Notes: generated by a model from the sequence alone, not told the origin. Shown: positions 1 through 8,609, numbered from the stretch's first letter. The stretch: 57,388 nucleotides of DNA from Eubacteriales bacterium (GCA_030536255.1 JAUNQI010000009.1:31956-89343), one strand, 5' to 3'. A program made the numbers and translations.

Positions 1-434
1 ATAATCATCAGCGGGCAGCGGATCGCAGTTCGGATGATCATCATGAAAGCCATCTGTACGTTAGATACATCCGTCGTCATACGTGTTACGAGGGAAGACT
101 CCGAAAATTTGTCAACATTCGAGAATGAAAAGCTCTGGATCTTTTCAAATATATCGTGCCTGAGGTTCTTGGCAAAACCGGCAGACGCTTTCGCACAGGT
201 AAAACCGGCAATTCCTCCGCATGCCAAAGAAATAACAGCCATGATGATAAGAATGATTCCTGTTCGGATAACCTCATTCATCGGGCTTCCTGCTTTGATT
301 CCGTTTACAAGATTGGCGGTAATAAACGGAATAAGACACTCCAGAAGTACTTCACCGATAATAAAGACAATTGTGAGAACAGACGGCTTTTTATACTCGC
401 GGATTGACTTAGCCAGCTGCTTGTAATGGGACAA
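1..434 (-). CDS. ABC exporter, membrane/ATPase subunit (5' part only)
   Basis: Reading the minus strand from 434 gives an open frame that runs off the window at base 1. It begins SHYKQLAKSIREYKKPS, then shows two hydrophobic segments and the stretch FSNVDKFSESSLVTRMTTDVS. That pattern (TM1, TM2, then a coupling segment with SLVTRMTTDV) is typical of the membrane domain of type IV exporters of the MdlB/YheI/LmrA multidrug class. The ATPase domain would lie outside the window. No ATG is suitably placed. A TTG at 434-432 sits 7 nt after AAGGA and fits the family start. Such half-transporters often come in heterodimer pairs under a MarR-type regulator. The palindrome at 463-491 in the leader/promoter would suit that, but no regulator gene is visible here. 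The exported substrate cannot be told. Confidence 0.8.
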   Translation of the reverse strand, partial: MSHYKQLAKSIREYKKPSVLTIVFIIGEVLLECLIPFITANLVNGIKAGSPMNEVIRTGIILIIMAVISLACGGIAGFTCAKASAGFAKNLRHDIFEKIQSFSFSNVDKFSESSLVTRMTTDVSNVQMAFMMIIRTAIRCPLMI

Positions 435-462
435 ATCTGATTCCTTCTTTCAAAAAACGTAG

Positions 463-491
463 ATGTGGACCGCATACTTGGCAGTCCACAT
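463..491. promoter_or_regulatory. Palindromic operator candidate ahead of the ABC exporter
   Basis: ATGTGGAC (463-470) and GTCCACAT (484-491) form a perfect 8-bp inverted repeat with a 13-nt spacer. On the minus strand it lies just downstream of the proposed -10 (495-500) and covers the expected transcription start. That is a usual place for a repressor operator. A 5'-UTR hairpin is the alternative. Confidence 0.45.
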
Positions 492-494
492 TTA

Positions 495-524
495 ATAATA
501 CTATAAATATAATATAGAAGTCAA
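495..524 (-). promoter_or_regulatory. Sigma-A-type promoter for the ABC exporter
   Basis: On the minus strand, TTGACT (-35, plus-strand 519-524) is followed after 18 nt by TATTAT (-10, 495-500). The start would fall inside the palindrome at 463-491. Confidence 0.45.
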
Positions 525-550
525 TTAACAGTATGTGAATTATCCGTTAA

Positions 551-1744
551 TCATGGTCTCCTGCGGCATTCGAGATAATAGCGTTTATCGTCCGATAGCC
601 CGATAGAAAAACTCTTTTTTGGATAAGGACCGTTTTTGGCGATGCTGTCAAAAAGCTCAGCCTTGTTCAGCGCGGGAAGAAGCAGAGCGATACATCCGGC
701 ATTCGATCCTAGAGAAATTGCGGTTTCATCGTTATGGATATAATCGATCTTTCCGCCATGGGAGCGGATGTAGCCGGTACAGAATTTCTCGGTCTGAGCA
801 ATCAGAGCCGCGTAGTTCTCGCTGCTGCTCACCTGAATAATAACGCCGCCGTTTTCTGTCCTTTGAAGATTTCCAACAGGGAAACCAGCTTCTGATACTT
901 CCTTCTCAATCGATGAGCAGTCTGTGCTGAACAGGACTCTGTGAATCGGTTCGAAGCTGATGGCATCGTCATGAATATTTACGATTTCAACGAGGGCATA
1001 TTTATCTCCGCATTTTTTGGCGGAGGCAAGGCTGTGATTTCCATCGCCGATGGCGAGTACGGCAGGAGCGCCAGAAGGGGAGTCAGATAGTGAATTATTC
1101 GTTATGGTATCAATGACAGAATCAACGGAATCTGCAGCCGGTCCGGAGAACCGGTAACCGGTAATGTGTCCACCGGCTGCGGAAAGATCAAAATCATACA
1201 GAGCTCCAGACAGCCCGATGCTTTTACTAAGCTCAGAGCAGGTTGAAAAGAGAAGATCATCCGGATCATTAATGAAGATCATGATATGCGGAAGCTCAAG
1301 AGGAGCGGCAGAGCGGATCGCTACCCTTGGAGGAAGCCTGTCCTCAACCGTTCCCTCTGTTGCCCGGATAAGGGATTTGGAATCCGGAGCATAATTGTAT
1401 TCATCGAGGTCAATGACGCCCAAAAGCCCTTTTCTCGTTTTTCCGGATGAAAGAGAACGCTCCACATAGATAAAGCTGTTTTCAATGGTTCTGAATATTC
1501 CGCTCTCCAGATATTCCTGCATTGTTTCTCTGATTTTTCCGGATTCAGAGACAATGTCTCTTCCGAGAAACGCTTCTGGGAGAATCATATTCAGTGTGCT
1601 GGGTTCATCACCGATATTTTTTCTCAGTTCTTCCCAGTATTCCGGTTCGGAGGTGTGCTGATCGCATGCGATAACGCTCCATTTTTCCATATTTACAGTA
1701 GAAGATGGGATCAGAATGTCTGCTCTGCTGAATAGTCTGTTCAT
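551..1744 (-). CDS. DUF1015 family protein
   Basis: This 397-residue soluble protein opens MNRLFSRADILIPSSTV and contains the stretches IACDQHTSEPEYWEELR and LAIGDGNHSLASAKK, which I recognise as DUF1015. That family is widespread in bacteria and has no firmly assigned biochemical role. The invariant GDGNH block lies near residue 235 and may be an active or ligand site (inference). The ATG at 1744 is preceded by AAGGA 8 nt upstream. It follows upp on the same strand, but a strong hairpin (1786-1817) lies between them, so it may be only partly co-transcribed. No signal peptide or membrane segment is seen. Family assignment is confident, function is not. Confidence 0.8.
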   Translation of the reverse strand: MNRLFSRADILIPSSTVNMEKWSVIACDQHTSEPEYWEELRKNIGDEPSTLNMILPEAFLGRDIVSESGKIRETMQEYLESGIFRTIENSFIYVERSLSSGKTRKGLLGVIDLDEYNYAPDSKSLIRATEGTVEDRLPPRVAIRSAAPLELPHIMIFINDPDDLLFSTCSELSKSIGLSGALYDFDLSAAGGHITGYRFSGPAADSVDSVIDTITNNSLSDSPSGAPAVLAIGDGNHSLASAKKCGDKYALVEIVNIHDDAISFEPIHRVLFSTDCSSIEKEVSEAGFPVGNLQRTENGGVIIQVSSSENYAALIAQTEKFCTGYIRSHGGKIDYIHNDETAISLGSNAGCIALLLPALNKAELFDSIAKNGPYPKKSFSIGLSDDKRYYLECRRRP

Positions 1745-1785
1745 AAAGAGGGTCCTTTCATAGTGATACGGAGGTTTCTTAGAAA

Positions 1786-1817
1786 CTGCGGGAGAATCAC
1801 GAATGATTCTCCCGCAG
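1786..1817 (-). terminator. Hairpin terminator after upp
   Basis: CTGCGGGAGAATCA (1786-1799) pairs perfectly over 14 bp with 1804-1817 around a CGAA loop. On the minus strand it is followed by a short T-rich run. It lies between the upp stop and the DUF1015 gene, so it probably ends or attenuates the upp transcript. Confidence 0.6.
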
Positions 1818-1845
1818 CAGATCGTCTTTTACGGATTAAACGCTA

Positions 1846-2475
1846 TTACTTTGTTCCGAAAATCCTGTCGCCTGCATCGCCGAGACCGGGAACAATGTAT
1901 CCGTGTTCGTTCAGCTTCTCATCGATGGCAGCAACATAGATGTCAACATCGGGATGATCTTTCATGATTCTGGAAACGCCTTCGGGCGCACCGATGACGC
2001 ACATGAGCTTGATATGCTGTACGCCGTCTTCCTTCAGGAAGTTGATTGCTGCGGATGCAGAGCCGCCGGTCGCAAGCATAGGATCAACAACGATAATATC
2101 ACGCTCGGTAATATCGGGGGGCATTTTGTAATAATACTTAACGGGTTCAAGGGTCTCCGGATCACGGAAAAGACCAATGTGGCCGACTTTTACATTCGGC
2201 ATCATGCTGACCATACCGTCAACAAGACCGAGTCCGGCACGAAGAATAGGTACTACGGCAAGCTTTTTGCCGGCAATCCGTTTGCATTTTGCAAGACCGA
2301 CCGGAGTTTCAACCTCAATATCCTCCAAAGGCAGGTCACGAGTGGCCTCATAGCACATAAGCATGGAGATTTCGGAAACGAGCTCACGGAACTCCTTAAC
2401 GCTTGTGTCCTTATCACGGAGGATGGAAAGCTTGTGCTGAATAAGCGGATGATCAAAGACGCATACTTTTCCCAT
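1846..2475 (-). CDS. upp: Uracil phosphoribosyltransferase
   Basis: Converts uracil and PRPP to UMP in pyrimidine salvage, in the cytosol. The 209-residue protein has the expected family length. It opens [20 protein letters not shown] and carries [14 protein letters not shown] (uracil/PRPP region) and the PRPP loop [14 protein letters not shown]. The C-terminal [15 protein letters not shown] is diagnostic for Upp. A longer frame starts at 2520, but the ATG at 2475 has AAGGAG 9 nt upstream and matches the family N-terminus, so I chose it. It follows tsaB with about 70 nt between them. A weak hairpin (2516-2532) lies in that gap, so it may be the third gene of the tsaE-tsaB run or have its own promoter. 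Confidence 0.97.
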   Translation of the reverse strand: MGKVCVFDHPLIQHKLSILRDKDTSVKEFRELVSEISMLMCYEATRDLPLEDIEVETPVGLAKCKRIAGKKLAVVPILRAGLGLVDGMVSMMPNVKVGHIGLFRDPETLEPVKYYYKMPPDITERDIIVVDPMLATGGSASAAINFLKEDGVQHIKLMCVIGAPEGVSRIMKDHPDVDIYVAAIDEKLNEHGYIVPGLGDAGDRIFGTK

Positions 2476-2515
2476 AATCAGAGTCTCCTTAATAATTAAT
2501 TCCATATAAAATAAT

Positions 2516-2532
2516 ATCACTTCGCAGGTGAT
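2516..2532 (-). terminator. Weak hairpin between tsaB and upp
   Basis: ATCAC (2516-2520) and GTGAT (2528-2532) form a 5-bp stem around a 7-nt loop. On the minus strand it is followed by an A/T-rich run. It could be a weak terminator or a processing site. Low confidence because the stem is short. Confidence 0.25.
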
Positions 2533-2546
2533 AAATAAAGCTTTTT

Positions 2547-3269
2547 TTACTTCGTTTCCTCAGCAGCTTCAGCCTGCTCTTTTGCAAGCCTTTCATTTCG
2601 CTCGCGCTCGGCCTGAGAAAGGCGGAGATATACCGGAAGAAGATCATCGGCAGTTCCGGGCACCTTATCTCCGGCAGCCATAGCTACTCCCCACGCTGTC
2701 TGATAAGCCAGATTTCCGGGAGCGGCAGTAAACGGGATGCCGGCTTTTGTAAAAGCATTCTGAGCGACTTTCATTCCGTCGCCTACCAGAAAGACGGGAT
2801 TGTCGGTAAGGGAACGGATATCACTGATCAGCTCATCAGTCGAGATGGCCCGGTCTTCGCGGATCCTTTCCGGTTTTCCGTTTTTAATTTGGAACAGCGC
2901 GTTATATACCTGAGAACGCCGCGCATCCATGACCGGGCAGATAATCTCTTGAGAGGAAACACCGTGCCAGGACATCGCTTCAAGGGTGGAAACACCGACA
3001 CAGGGCTTGTTCAGTGCCCAGGCGAGTCCCTTTACTGTTGCAACGCCGATCCGTATTCCGGTAAAAGATCCGGGACCGTAAGCACAGGCAAACAGATCAA
3101 TATCATTCATGGATATTTCTGTGTTTTTCAGAAGATTTTCTGCCATCGGAAGCAGGGTACGGCTGTGTGTAAGTGCAGTGCATAGCGTATATTCGCCGAC
3201 AAGCTCTCCGTCATCGGTAAGAGCGACGGAAGCTGATTTTGCTGAAGATTCAAATGAAAGAATAAGCAT
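2547..3269 (-). CDS. tsaB: tRNA t6A37 biosynthesis protein TsaB
   Basis: TsaB is the TsaD paralogue that, with TsaD and TsaE, transfers threonylcarbamoyl to A37 of ANN-decoding tRNAs. The 240-residue protein starts [17 protein letters not shown], the ASKHA-fold opening. It carries the TsaB hallmark [19 protein letters not shown] at about residues 65-83 and [13 protein letters not shown] near 115. The C-terminal 25 residues are Glu/Ala/Arg-rich and probably a helical tail. SD-like AGAGG precedes the ATG. It lies 36 nt after tsaE, so the pair is co-transcribed. The frequent partners rimI and tsaD are not adjacent. upp follows instead. Confidence 0.95.
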   Translation of the reverse strand: MLILSFESSAKSASVALTDDGELVGEYTLCTALTHSRTLLPMAENLLKNTEISMNDIDLFACAYGPGSFTGIRIGVATVKGLAWALNKPCVGVSTLEAMSWHGVSSQEIICPVMDARRSQVYNALFQIKNGKPERIREDRAISTDELISDIRSLTDNPVFLVGDGMKVAQNAFTKAGIPFTAAPGNLAYQTAWGVAMAAGDKVPGTADDLLPVYLRLSQAERERNERLAKEQAEAAEETK

Positions 3270-3305
3270 AGTTGCCTCTCAGATTATGTTAACTTAATGG
3301 CTGCG

Positions 3306-3731
3306 TCAGTCGGGAGATATAATGGAGATCCTTCTGCTGTCGCTTCCGGTCTTTTCAATAGTAACGCGGTACTCATCCCCGAAAAACGCGTCACTCACGT
3401 TTTCACTCCATTCCACTGCGCAGACAGCACCTCTGGAGAGGTAATCCTCCCAGCCGATATCGAACAGCTCATCAGAGGAGGAAAGACGATACATATCAAA
3501 ATGTATGAGCTCACGTTTTCCCGGATACTCATTGACAATGGTAAAAGTCGGGCTGTTAACATGGGCGTCGATTCCCATACCTTTTGCCATCCCACGGACG
3601 AAAGCAGTTTTCCCGGCCCCGAGATCGCCGTACATGGCTACCACGGATCCTCCGGCAAGACCGGCGGCAAAATCCGCTCCGATTTTCTCAGTATCAGCCT
3701 CGCAGCTGCTGTAATATAGTGTTTCAGCCAT
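3306..3731 (-). CDS. tsaE: tRNA t6A37 biosynthesis ATPase TsaE
   Basis: TsaE is the small P-loop ATPase of the t6A complex. The frame extends up to 3752, but the ATG at 3731 (MAETLYYSS) has GAGG 6 nt upstream, so the protein is probably 141 residues. It shows Walker A GDLGAGKTAF, the switch-like HVNSPTFTIVNEYPG and HFDMYRL, and the late VEWSENV motif, all in TsaE order. It is first in a minus-strand run with tsaB, and a promoter lies in the short gap to the divergent rodA gene. Confidence 0.95.
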   Translation of the reverse strand: MAETLYYSSCEADTEKIGADFAAGLAGGSVVAMYGDLGAGKTAFVRGMAKGMGIDAHVNSPTFTIVNEYPGKRELIHFDMYRLSSSDELFDIGWEDYLSRGAVCAVEWSENVSDAFFGDEYRVTIEKTGSDSRRISIISPD

Positions 3732-3763
3732 GATTCGCCTCATTAATTTCATAATTCTTTTAC

Positions 3764-3793
3764 ATTATAGCACTTTAAGAGTCGTTGCGTAAA
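3764..3793 (-). promoter_or_regulatory. Promoter for tsaE-tsaB
   Basis: On the minus strand, TTTACG (-35, plus-strand 3788-3793) is followed after 18 nt by a perfect TATAAT (-10, 3764-3769). Its -35 overlaps that of the divergent rodA promoter, so the two transcripts probably share control. Confidence 0.6.
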
Positions 3794-3813
3794 CAATAAT
3801 TATGTGATAATAT
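3785..3813 (+). promoter_or_regulatory. Promoter for rodA
   Basis: TTGCGT (3785-3790), a 17-nt spacer and TAATAT (3808-3813). The predicted start point, about 7 nt after the -10, coincides with the ATG at 3821. No Shine-Dalgarno sequence is visible. Confidence 0.5.
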
Positions 3814-3820
3814 AACACTT

Positions 3821-4969
3821 ATGGGAAAAATAAAAAAGTATGTAAAACAGTTTTTTGAAAGAGCTGATATATTTTTACTCGTTGTATGTACGATAAGCGC
3901 TATATACGGCGTCTTTATGGTAAATAAAGCGGTAATTGCCATGGCAGCAGGAGATTGGCTTTCCAATCCTACAAAGTATGTTTTGGTACAGGTCTTTTCC
4001 ATTCTGCTGGGTCTGGTCTTTTTCGTGCTGATGACGGTGATTGACTCAGATCTTCTTGCCGATCAGTGGAGGATCCTCTGTATAATAAACGTCCTTCTGC
4101 TCGTAGCTCTTGTTATATTCGGTGCAGATGACGGCACCGGAAACAAATCCTGGATCCGATTCGCCGGAATAGGAATTCAGCCTTCTGAAGTTATTAAAAT
4201 CATTTATATTGTTGTCGCCGCCAAACAAATGACGTACCTGAAGGAGCACAAGGATATCAATTCCCTTTTTTCCATCGTTCAGATGGCAGGGCATATGGTC
4301 ATCGTTTTCGGTGCCATTGTTGTCGTTTCTTCTGACCTTGGTTCTGCCAGTATTCTTCTTGTCATTTTCCTTGTTATGCTGTTTTGCCTGGGTGTAAAGC
4401 TTTACTGGTTTGCTCTCGGCGGCGCGGCAGTCGCTGCGGTAATTCCTCTTTTGTGGACGTATTTCCTGAAGGATTATCAGAAAAAGAGACTCCTTTCTCC
4501 GTATGATCCGAGCATTGACCCGGACGGCTGGGGAATCTCCTGGCAGACAACGCAGAGTAAGCTGACGCTTGCTTCCGGACGTCTGACGGGCGTTGATGAA
4601 GAGCATACGAGAACTGTTTTTACCGGAAAGCATACGGACTTTATTTTCTCCACAACTGGTGAGACTCTGGGAATGATCGGCTGCATTGTGGTTATCATTT
4701 TGCTGATCGTTATCATAGTCCACATCGCCAAAATCGGCCTGAACTGCGGCAGAACTTTTGATATGCTGTTATGTATGGGCGTTGCCGGAGCTATGGCAGC
4801 GCAGATGTTCATTAATATTGGAATGTGCATCGGTATCACGCCGGTTATCGGCATTACGCTTCCGTTCTTCAGTTATGGAGGCTCATCCATGGTAACAATG
4901 TATGCGGCTGTCGGATTGGTTTCAGGCGTGAAGTACAAGCCAAAGCCTCAGCATACCGCTCTCACCTGA
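3821..4969 (+). CDS. rodA: RodA/FtsW/SpoVE (SEDS) peptidoglycan glycosyltransferase
   Basis: SEDS proteins polymerise lipid II into glycan strands in the membrane together with a class B PBP. The 382-residue protein has about ten hydrophobic segments. It shows the SEDS blocks GNKSWIRFAGIGIQPSE (about residues 107-123), the extracellular motif HTDFIFSTTGE carrying the conserved catalytic-type Asp, and the C-terminal ITLPFFSYGGSSM. Length and the absence of a long cytoplasmic tail favour RodA over FtsW, but no PBP or mre genes are next to it. The ATG has no recognisable SD and may start a leaderless mRNA. A DUF975 membrane protein follows after 89 nt. Confidence 0.85.
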   Translation: MGKIKKYVKQFFERADIFLLVVCTISAIYGVFMVNKAVIAMAAGDWLSNPTKYVLVQVFSILLGLVFFVLMTVIDSDLLADQWRILCIINVLLLVALVIFGADDGTGNKSWIRFAGIGIQPSEVIKIIYIVVAAKQMTYLKEHKDINSLFSIVQMAGHMVIVFGAIVVVSSDLGSASILLVIFLVMLFCLGVKLYWFALGGAAVAAVIPLLWTYFLKDYQKKRLLSPYDPSIDPDGWGISWQTTQSKLTLASGRLTGVDEEHTRTVFTGKHTDFIFSTTGETLGMIGCIVVIILLIVIIVHIAKIGLNCGRTFDMLLCMGVAGAMAAQMFINIGMCIGITPVIGITLPFFSYGGSSMVTMYAAVGLVSGVKYKPKPQHTALT

Positions 4970-5002
4970 GTCTTTGAGAGCTGTCCGTTCGATAAAGTTT
5001 TT

Positions 5003-5030
5003 TTGAATAAAAAATCACAATTAATATAGA
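5003..5030 (+). promoter_or_regulatory. Possible promoter for the DUF975 gene
   Basis: TTGAAT (5003-5008), 16-nt spacer, TATAGA (5025-5030), 28 nt before the TTG start. The surroundings are very AT-rich, so this could be chance. Confidence 0.3.
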
Positions 5031-5058
5031 TTAAAAAATATAATAACAGGTGAAATAA

Positions 5059-5760
5059 TTGATCGACAGAAAAGAAATAAAACAGAAATCAAAAGAATTA
5101 TGCAAAACGGCGAAACCCAGCCTGATAACAATGGGGCTGATCTATACTCTTCTTTCCGGCGTGATCAGTGCGCTCTCATCTGCCGTTCTCGGCGGTAATC
5201 TTTCCCGGCAGGATTTTGAGCGATTGTATTATGCGTACAGTGAAGGCAACCTGAATTTGGTTATGAAAATCGTGGAGAAGCTTCGGCCTACTCCCGCCGG
5301 TTCACTGATCAATGCTCTTCTCTCTGTTGTGATGTGGATCGTTGCAGCCGGTTTTGCAATTTTCATTATTAATACCGTCCGGGGAACAGGTGCTGTTTAC
5401 GGAAATATTTTGGACGGCTTTGGCATTACCGGCCGAATTGTGATTTACAACCTGATAGAAGGTATTGTTACGGCTCTTCTGTTCTGCCTCCTTTTTGTTC
5501 CTGGAATTATTTATGTGTATAGTCACAGAATGACGCTATTCATCCTGATCGATCATCCGGAGATGTCAGTGCTGGAATGCCTTCGGGAAAGTAAAAGGCT
5601 GATGAAGGGCCATAAATGGGAATTATTCATGATGGATCTATCCTTCCTCGGCTGGCTGATTCTTTCTGCGATTTTCCCGGTTGCAGGAATCTTTGTCACT
5701 CCGTATACCCAGACGTCGTACTTTATGTATTATCAGAATCTGATTCATGAAGTAATATGA
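5059..5760 (+). CDS. DUF975 family membrane protein
   Basis: A 233-residue integral membrane protein. The N-terminus (MIDRKEIKQKSKELCKTAKPSL) is a charged helix. Hydrophobic stretches follow at about 22-45, 88-110, 130-160 and 190-215. The late block SVLECLRESKRLMKGHKWELFMMDLSFLGW is the hallmark of the DUF975 family common in Firmicutes. The role is not established. The start is TTG at 5059 with AGGTG 6 nt upstream, since no ATG lies near. A small hairpin follows the stop. It is on the same strand as rodA but may have its own promoter, so an operon link is uncertain. Confidence 0.8.
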   Translation: MIDRKEIKQKSKELCKTAKPSLITMGLIYTLLSGVISALSSAVLGGNLSRQDFERLYYAYSEGNLNLVMKIVEKLRPTPAGSLINALLSVVMWIVAAGFAIFIINTVRGTGAVYGNILDGFGITGRIVIYNLIEGIVTALLFCLLFVPGIIYVYSHRMTLFILIDHPEMSVLECLRESKRLMKGHKWELFMMDLSFLGWLILSAIFPVAGIFVTPYTQTSYFMYYQNLIHEVI

Positions 5761-5764
5761 CCGT

Positions 5765-5777
5765 CCGCTTTTAGCGG
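5765..5777 (+). terminator. Short hairpin after the DUF975 gene
   Basis: CCGCT (5765-5769) and AGCGG (5773-5777) form a 5-bp stem with a TTT loop, followed by a T-rich run. Probably a weak terminator. Confidence 0.4.
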
Positions 5778-5870
5778 TATTTTCATATTTCGACAGAAAT
5801 CCTGTTCTTTTTTTCATTTAGGATTTTCATAGAGGGCATCTGAGCAATTCATAATTCAATAAGGTGATTG

Positions 5871-5916
5871 ATCCCGGGTACCGGTTCCAGAGAAGTTCAG
5901 AACCGATATCCGGGAT
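5871..5916. terminator. Long hairpin between convergent genes
   Basis: The arms 5871-5887 and 5900-5916 pair over 17 positions with a short internal mismatch. The structure lies 4 nt beyond the stop of the minus-strand GTPase gene. There is no good T-run on either side, so it may protect the mRNA 3' end rather than act as a strong terminator. Confidence 0.45.
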
Positions 5917-5919
5917 ATA

Positions 5920-8484
5920 TTACTGTTTATCAAGCTTTTCTCTCATCTGTCTGAGTGTGTCTCTTACTTCTTCAATAAAGTCGGAGGATGAAGTCCTCAG
6001 TACGCCGGAGCGCAGAGCTGTCAGACGGATCAGTGAGTCCGAAGTAACCACTCTTACATTTTCATTCTTGCCGATCTCGTCGGTCAGACGTTCAATATAA
6101 AGGTCAGCGCTTTCATTTTCTCTGGTATAGGCTATGTGCAGCGTGGCATCGTCATAACGTTCGCCGGTTCCTCCCGGAACCTTATAGGCATCGAATACCA
6201 GTACAGTTTCGATTTGCCGGAATGCGCTGTAATTTATGATCGTATTGATGAGCTGCTCACGTGCGAGATCAATATTATCCGCAGCAAGCTGTTTATATTC
6301 TTCCCAGGCAAAAAGAAGATTATAACCATCGATAATGAGCCGTTCCTTTTTCGGAGAAGAAAGCTTCCGTTCGGGAGCGGCGTTGATCGTTGCTTCCGAG
6401 TAGCTTTTTCTGCGGATCGGCCCGAATTCTCTCTCCATGATTGCTTCCAGTTCTTTCTCATCAATGGAGACCTGTCTTTTACTTCCAGCATGTTTCTCTG
6501 TCAGAGTGCTTTCATTCCCGGAAGACGCTGAAGAATCATTGCTGTTTGCTGCAAGGATATTTCCGAGATGCATATATTCTCCGACCTGATTCCATTTTAC
6601 AACAAATCCTGCCCCGTGTGCGCAGAAGACGCTGTCAGGGGAGTTTTCCATATCAGATTCGGGGTCATATCCGAATTCCTCAATAACTGCCTGAGAATTT
6701 TGACAGGGGCGGTATCCTGCAGGTCTGCAGGAGAATTTCCCGCGCCCTCCGGTGTAAGCCAGTACTTCTGTCAGATAATCTGACATGGCAGCTGCCGGAG
6801 CCGTTCCGGAAATGGCCATCCTGTCACCGAACGTTTCCGGAGAACTGTGCTCGCCTCCCATAGCGTGAATATCGGAGATCGCCCTCCCTATATTGTCAGC
6901 CGGAACCTCCAGTCGGAACTGAAAAATCGGCTCAAGAAGGATACTCTCTGCCTGCATGAGCCCCTGACGGATCGCACGGTAGGTGGCCTGCCGGAAGTCT
7001 CCGCCTTCTGTATGCTTTAGATGCGCTCTTCCGGCAGCGAGCGTTATTTTGATATCTGTAATTGGAGAACCCGTCAGAACTCCGAGATGCTGCTTTTCTT
7101 CAAGGTGCGTCAGAACAAGTCTCTGCCAGTTCAGGTCAAGCTCATCTGTACTGCAGGCGGTGTCAAAAACAAGTCCGCTTCCTCTTTCTCCGGGCTCAAG
7201 GATCAGATGAACCTCAGCATAGTGCTTCAGCGGCTCATAATGTCCGACGCCTTCAACGGTATTTGCTATTGTTTCCTTGTACAGAATATGCCCGGTACCG
7301 ATCTGAATATTCAGATCAAAGCGGTCTTTGATTACGGCTTTGATTACATCGATCTGTACCGCTCCCATCAGCTGAATCTGGATCTCTCCGAGCCTCTCCA
7401 GCCAGACAATATGGAGCTGAGGATCCTCCTCTTCAAGCTGCTTCAGCTTCGGAAACACAGTTTTCGGGTCGGTGCCGGACGGGAGAATTACCCGATAACC
7501 CAGTACCGGCTCCAATAGAGGCGACTCGGAGTCCGGCTCGATTCCGAGTCCCTGCCCTGGGTATGATCCCGTCAGGCCGAGAACGGCACAGATGGTTCCC
7601 GCTTCGGCGGTTTCCGCAGTGTCATATTTCTGCCCGGAATAAAGACGGATCTCGCTGATCTTTTCTTCTGCTGCCGAGCTGCCGGAAAGAGGCAAATACC
7701 GGATCGGTGTACGGACGTTGAGTCTTCCACCGGTAATTTTCAGATAAGTCAGGCGTTTCCCTTTGTTATCCCGGGAAATTTTAAAAACCTTTGCTCCAAA
7801 GGCATCCGGATATTTTTTCTCCAGAGTATACTTTTCCAGCAGGTCAAGAAATTCGGGGACTCCGTCAAGCTTCAGCCCGGAACCGAAGAAACAGGGAAAC
7901 AGCTTCCTTTTGGCAATCAGCTTTGAAATATCTTCTGTGCTGATTTGCCCGCTTTCCATGTAGCTGTCCAGCAGCTCTTCATCGAGCATGGCGAGGGCCT
8001 CTTCGTCGATTTCGGAAGAAAAATCAATACAGTCTTCGCTGAAATGAAGCTGAAGATCATCCATCAGATCGTTTCTGCTGAGACTGGAAGCATCCATCTT
8101 GGTGATAAAGAGAAATGTCGGGATCCTGTATTTTTCCAGCAGTGTTTTCAGCGTATCCGTATGCGCCTGAACGCCGTCAGTTCCGCTGATCACAAGTATT
8201 GCATAGTCCATAACCTGAAGGCAGCGTTCCATCTCCGAGGAGAAATCCGCGTGTCCGGGGGTGTCAAGAAGCGTAACCTTCAGCTCTCCGTACTGAAAGA
8301 GGGCCTGCTTTGAAAAAATGGTGATGCCGCGCTGCCGTTCCTGATCAAAGTTATCAAGAAAACAGTCGCGGTGGTCAACTCTTCCGAGCTTTTTCAGTTT
8401 TCCGCTGGTATACATCATCGCTTCTGACAGCGTTGTTTTTCCGGCGTCAACATGAGCGAGGACACCGATACAGCAGTGCTTCAT
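5920..8484 (-). CDS. TetM/EF-G-like translation GTPase fused to a NYN (YacP-like) domain
   Basis: This is an 854-residue fusion. Residues 1 to about 650 follow the EF-G/ribosomal-protection layout: P-loop AHVDAGKTTL near residue 10, switch II DTPGHADF near 75, TKMD for guanine binding, then domains II-V. Residues about 713-854 (LIIDGYNLLF, VFDAY, ESADLYIERL, VTSDS) match the NYN/PIN-like domain of YacP/Rae1-type ribosome-associated nucleases, with the acidic residues present. A Ser/Asn-rich linker joins the two. TetM-like paralogues are common in Clostridia, and resemblance alone does not indicate tetracycline resistance. Inference: a ribosome-binding GTPase that delivers an RNA-cleaving domain. 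It appears monocistronic. No SD is obvious before the ATG. Confidence 0.85.
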   Translation of the reverse strand: MKHCCIGVLAHVDAGKTTLSEAMMYTSGKLKKLGRVDHRDCFLDNFDQERQRGITIFSKQALFQYGELKVTLLDTPGHADFSSEMERCLQVMDYAILVISGTDGVQAHTDTLKTLLEKYRIPTFLFITKMDASSLSRNDLMDDLQLHFSEDCIDFSSEIDEEALAMLDEELLDSYMESGQISTEDISKLIAKRKLFPCFFGSGLKLDGVPEFLDLLEKYTLEKKYPDAFGAKVFKISRDNKGKRLTYLKITGGRLNVRTPIRYLPLSGSSAAEEKISEIRLYSGQKYDTAETAEAGTICAVLGLTGSYPGQGLGIEPDSESPLLEPVLGYRVILPSGTDPKTVFPKLKQLEEEDPQLHIVWLERLGEIQIQLMGAVQIDVIKAVIKDRFDLNIQIGTGHILYKETIANTVEGVGHYEPLKHYAEVHLILEPGERGSGLVFDTACSTDELDLNWQRLVLTHLEEKQHLGVLTGSPITDIKITLAAGRAHLKHTEGGDFRQATYRAIRQGLMQAESILLEPIFQFRLEVPADNIGRAISDIHAMGGEHSSPETFGDRMAISGTAPAAAMSDYLTEVLAYTGGRGKFSCRPAGYRPCQNSQAVIEEFGYDPESDMENSPDSVFCAHGAGFVVKWNQVGEYMHLGNILAANSNDSSASSGNESTLTEKHAGSKRQVSIDEKELEAIMEREFGPIRRKSYSEATINAAPERKLSSPKKERLIIDGYNLLFAWEEYKQLAADNIDLAREQLINTIINYSAFRQIETVLVFDAYKVPGGTGERYDDATLHIAYTRENESADLYIERLTDEIGKNENVRVVTSDSLIRLTALRSGVLRTSSSDFIEEVRDTLRQMREKLDKQ

Positions 8485-8581
8485 AGATCAAGGCCCCATT
8501 TCATTTCTGTTGAGATGATTATGACAGATTTCCGCTTCTTCTTCAATCCTGTTTTTTGTAATTAAATCCGAAAATAAAATG

Positions 8582-8609
8582 TTGTGCTTTTGCTTTTTTC
8601 GTTTATAAT
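8582..8609 (+). promoter_or_regulatory. Promoter for the Ig-like secreted protein
   Basis: TTGTGC (8582-8587), 16-nt spacer, TATAAT (8604-8609). Bases 8599-8625 are nearly identical to the promoter region at 23227-23253. Confidence 0.6.

Noticed and set aside
5920..8484. Calling the TetM-like protein a tetracycline resistance gene
   Set aside because: The NYN fusion and the absence of resistance context argue for a housekeeping or regulatory paralogue. Sequence resemblance to ribosomal protection proteins is not enough.
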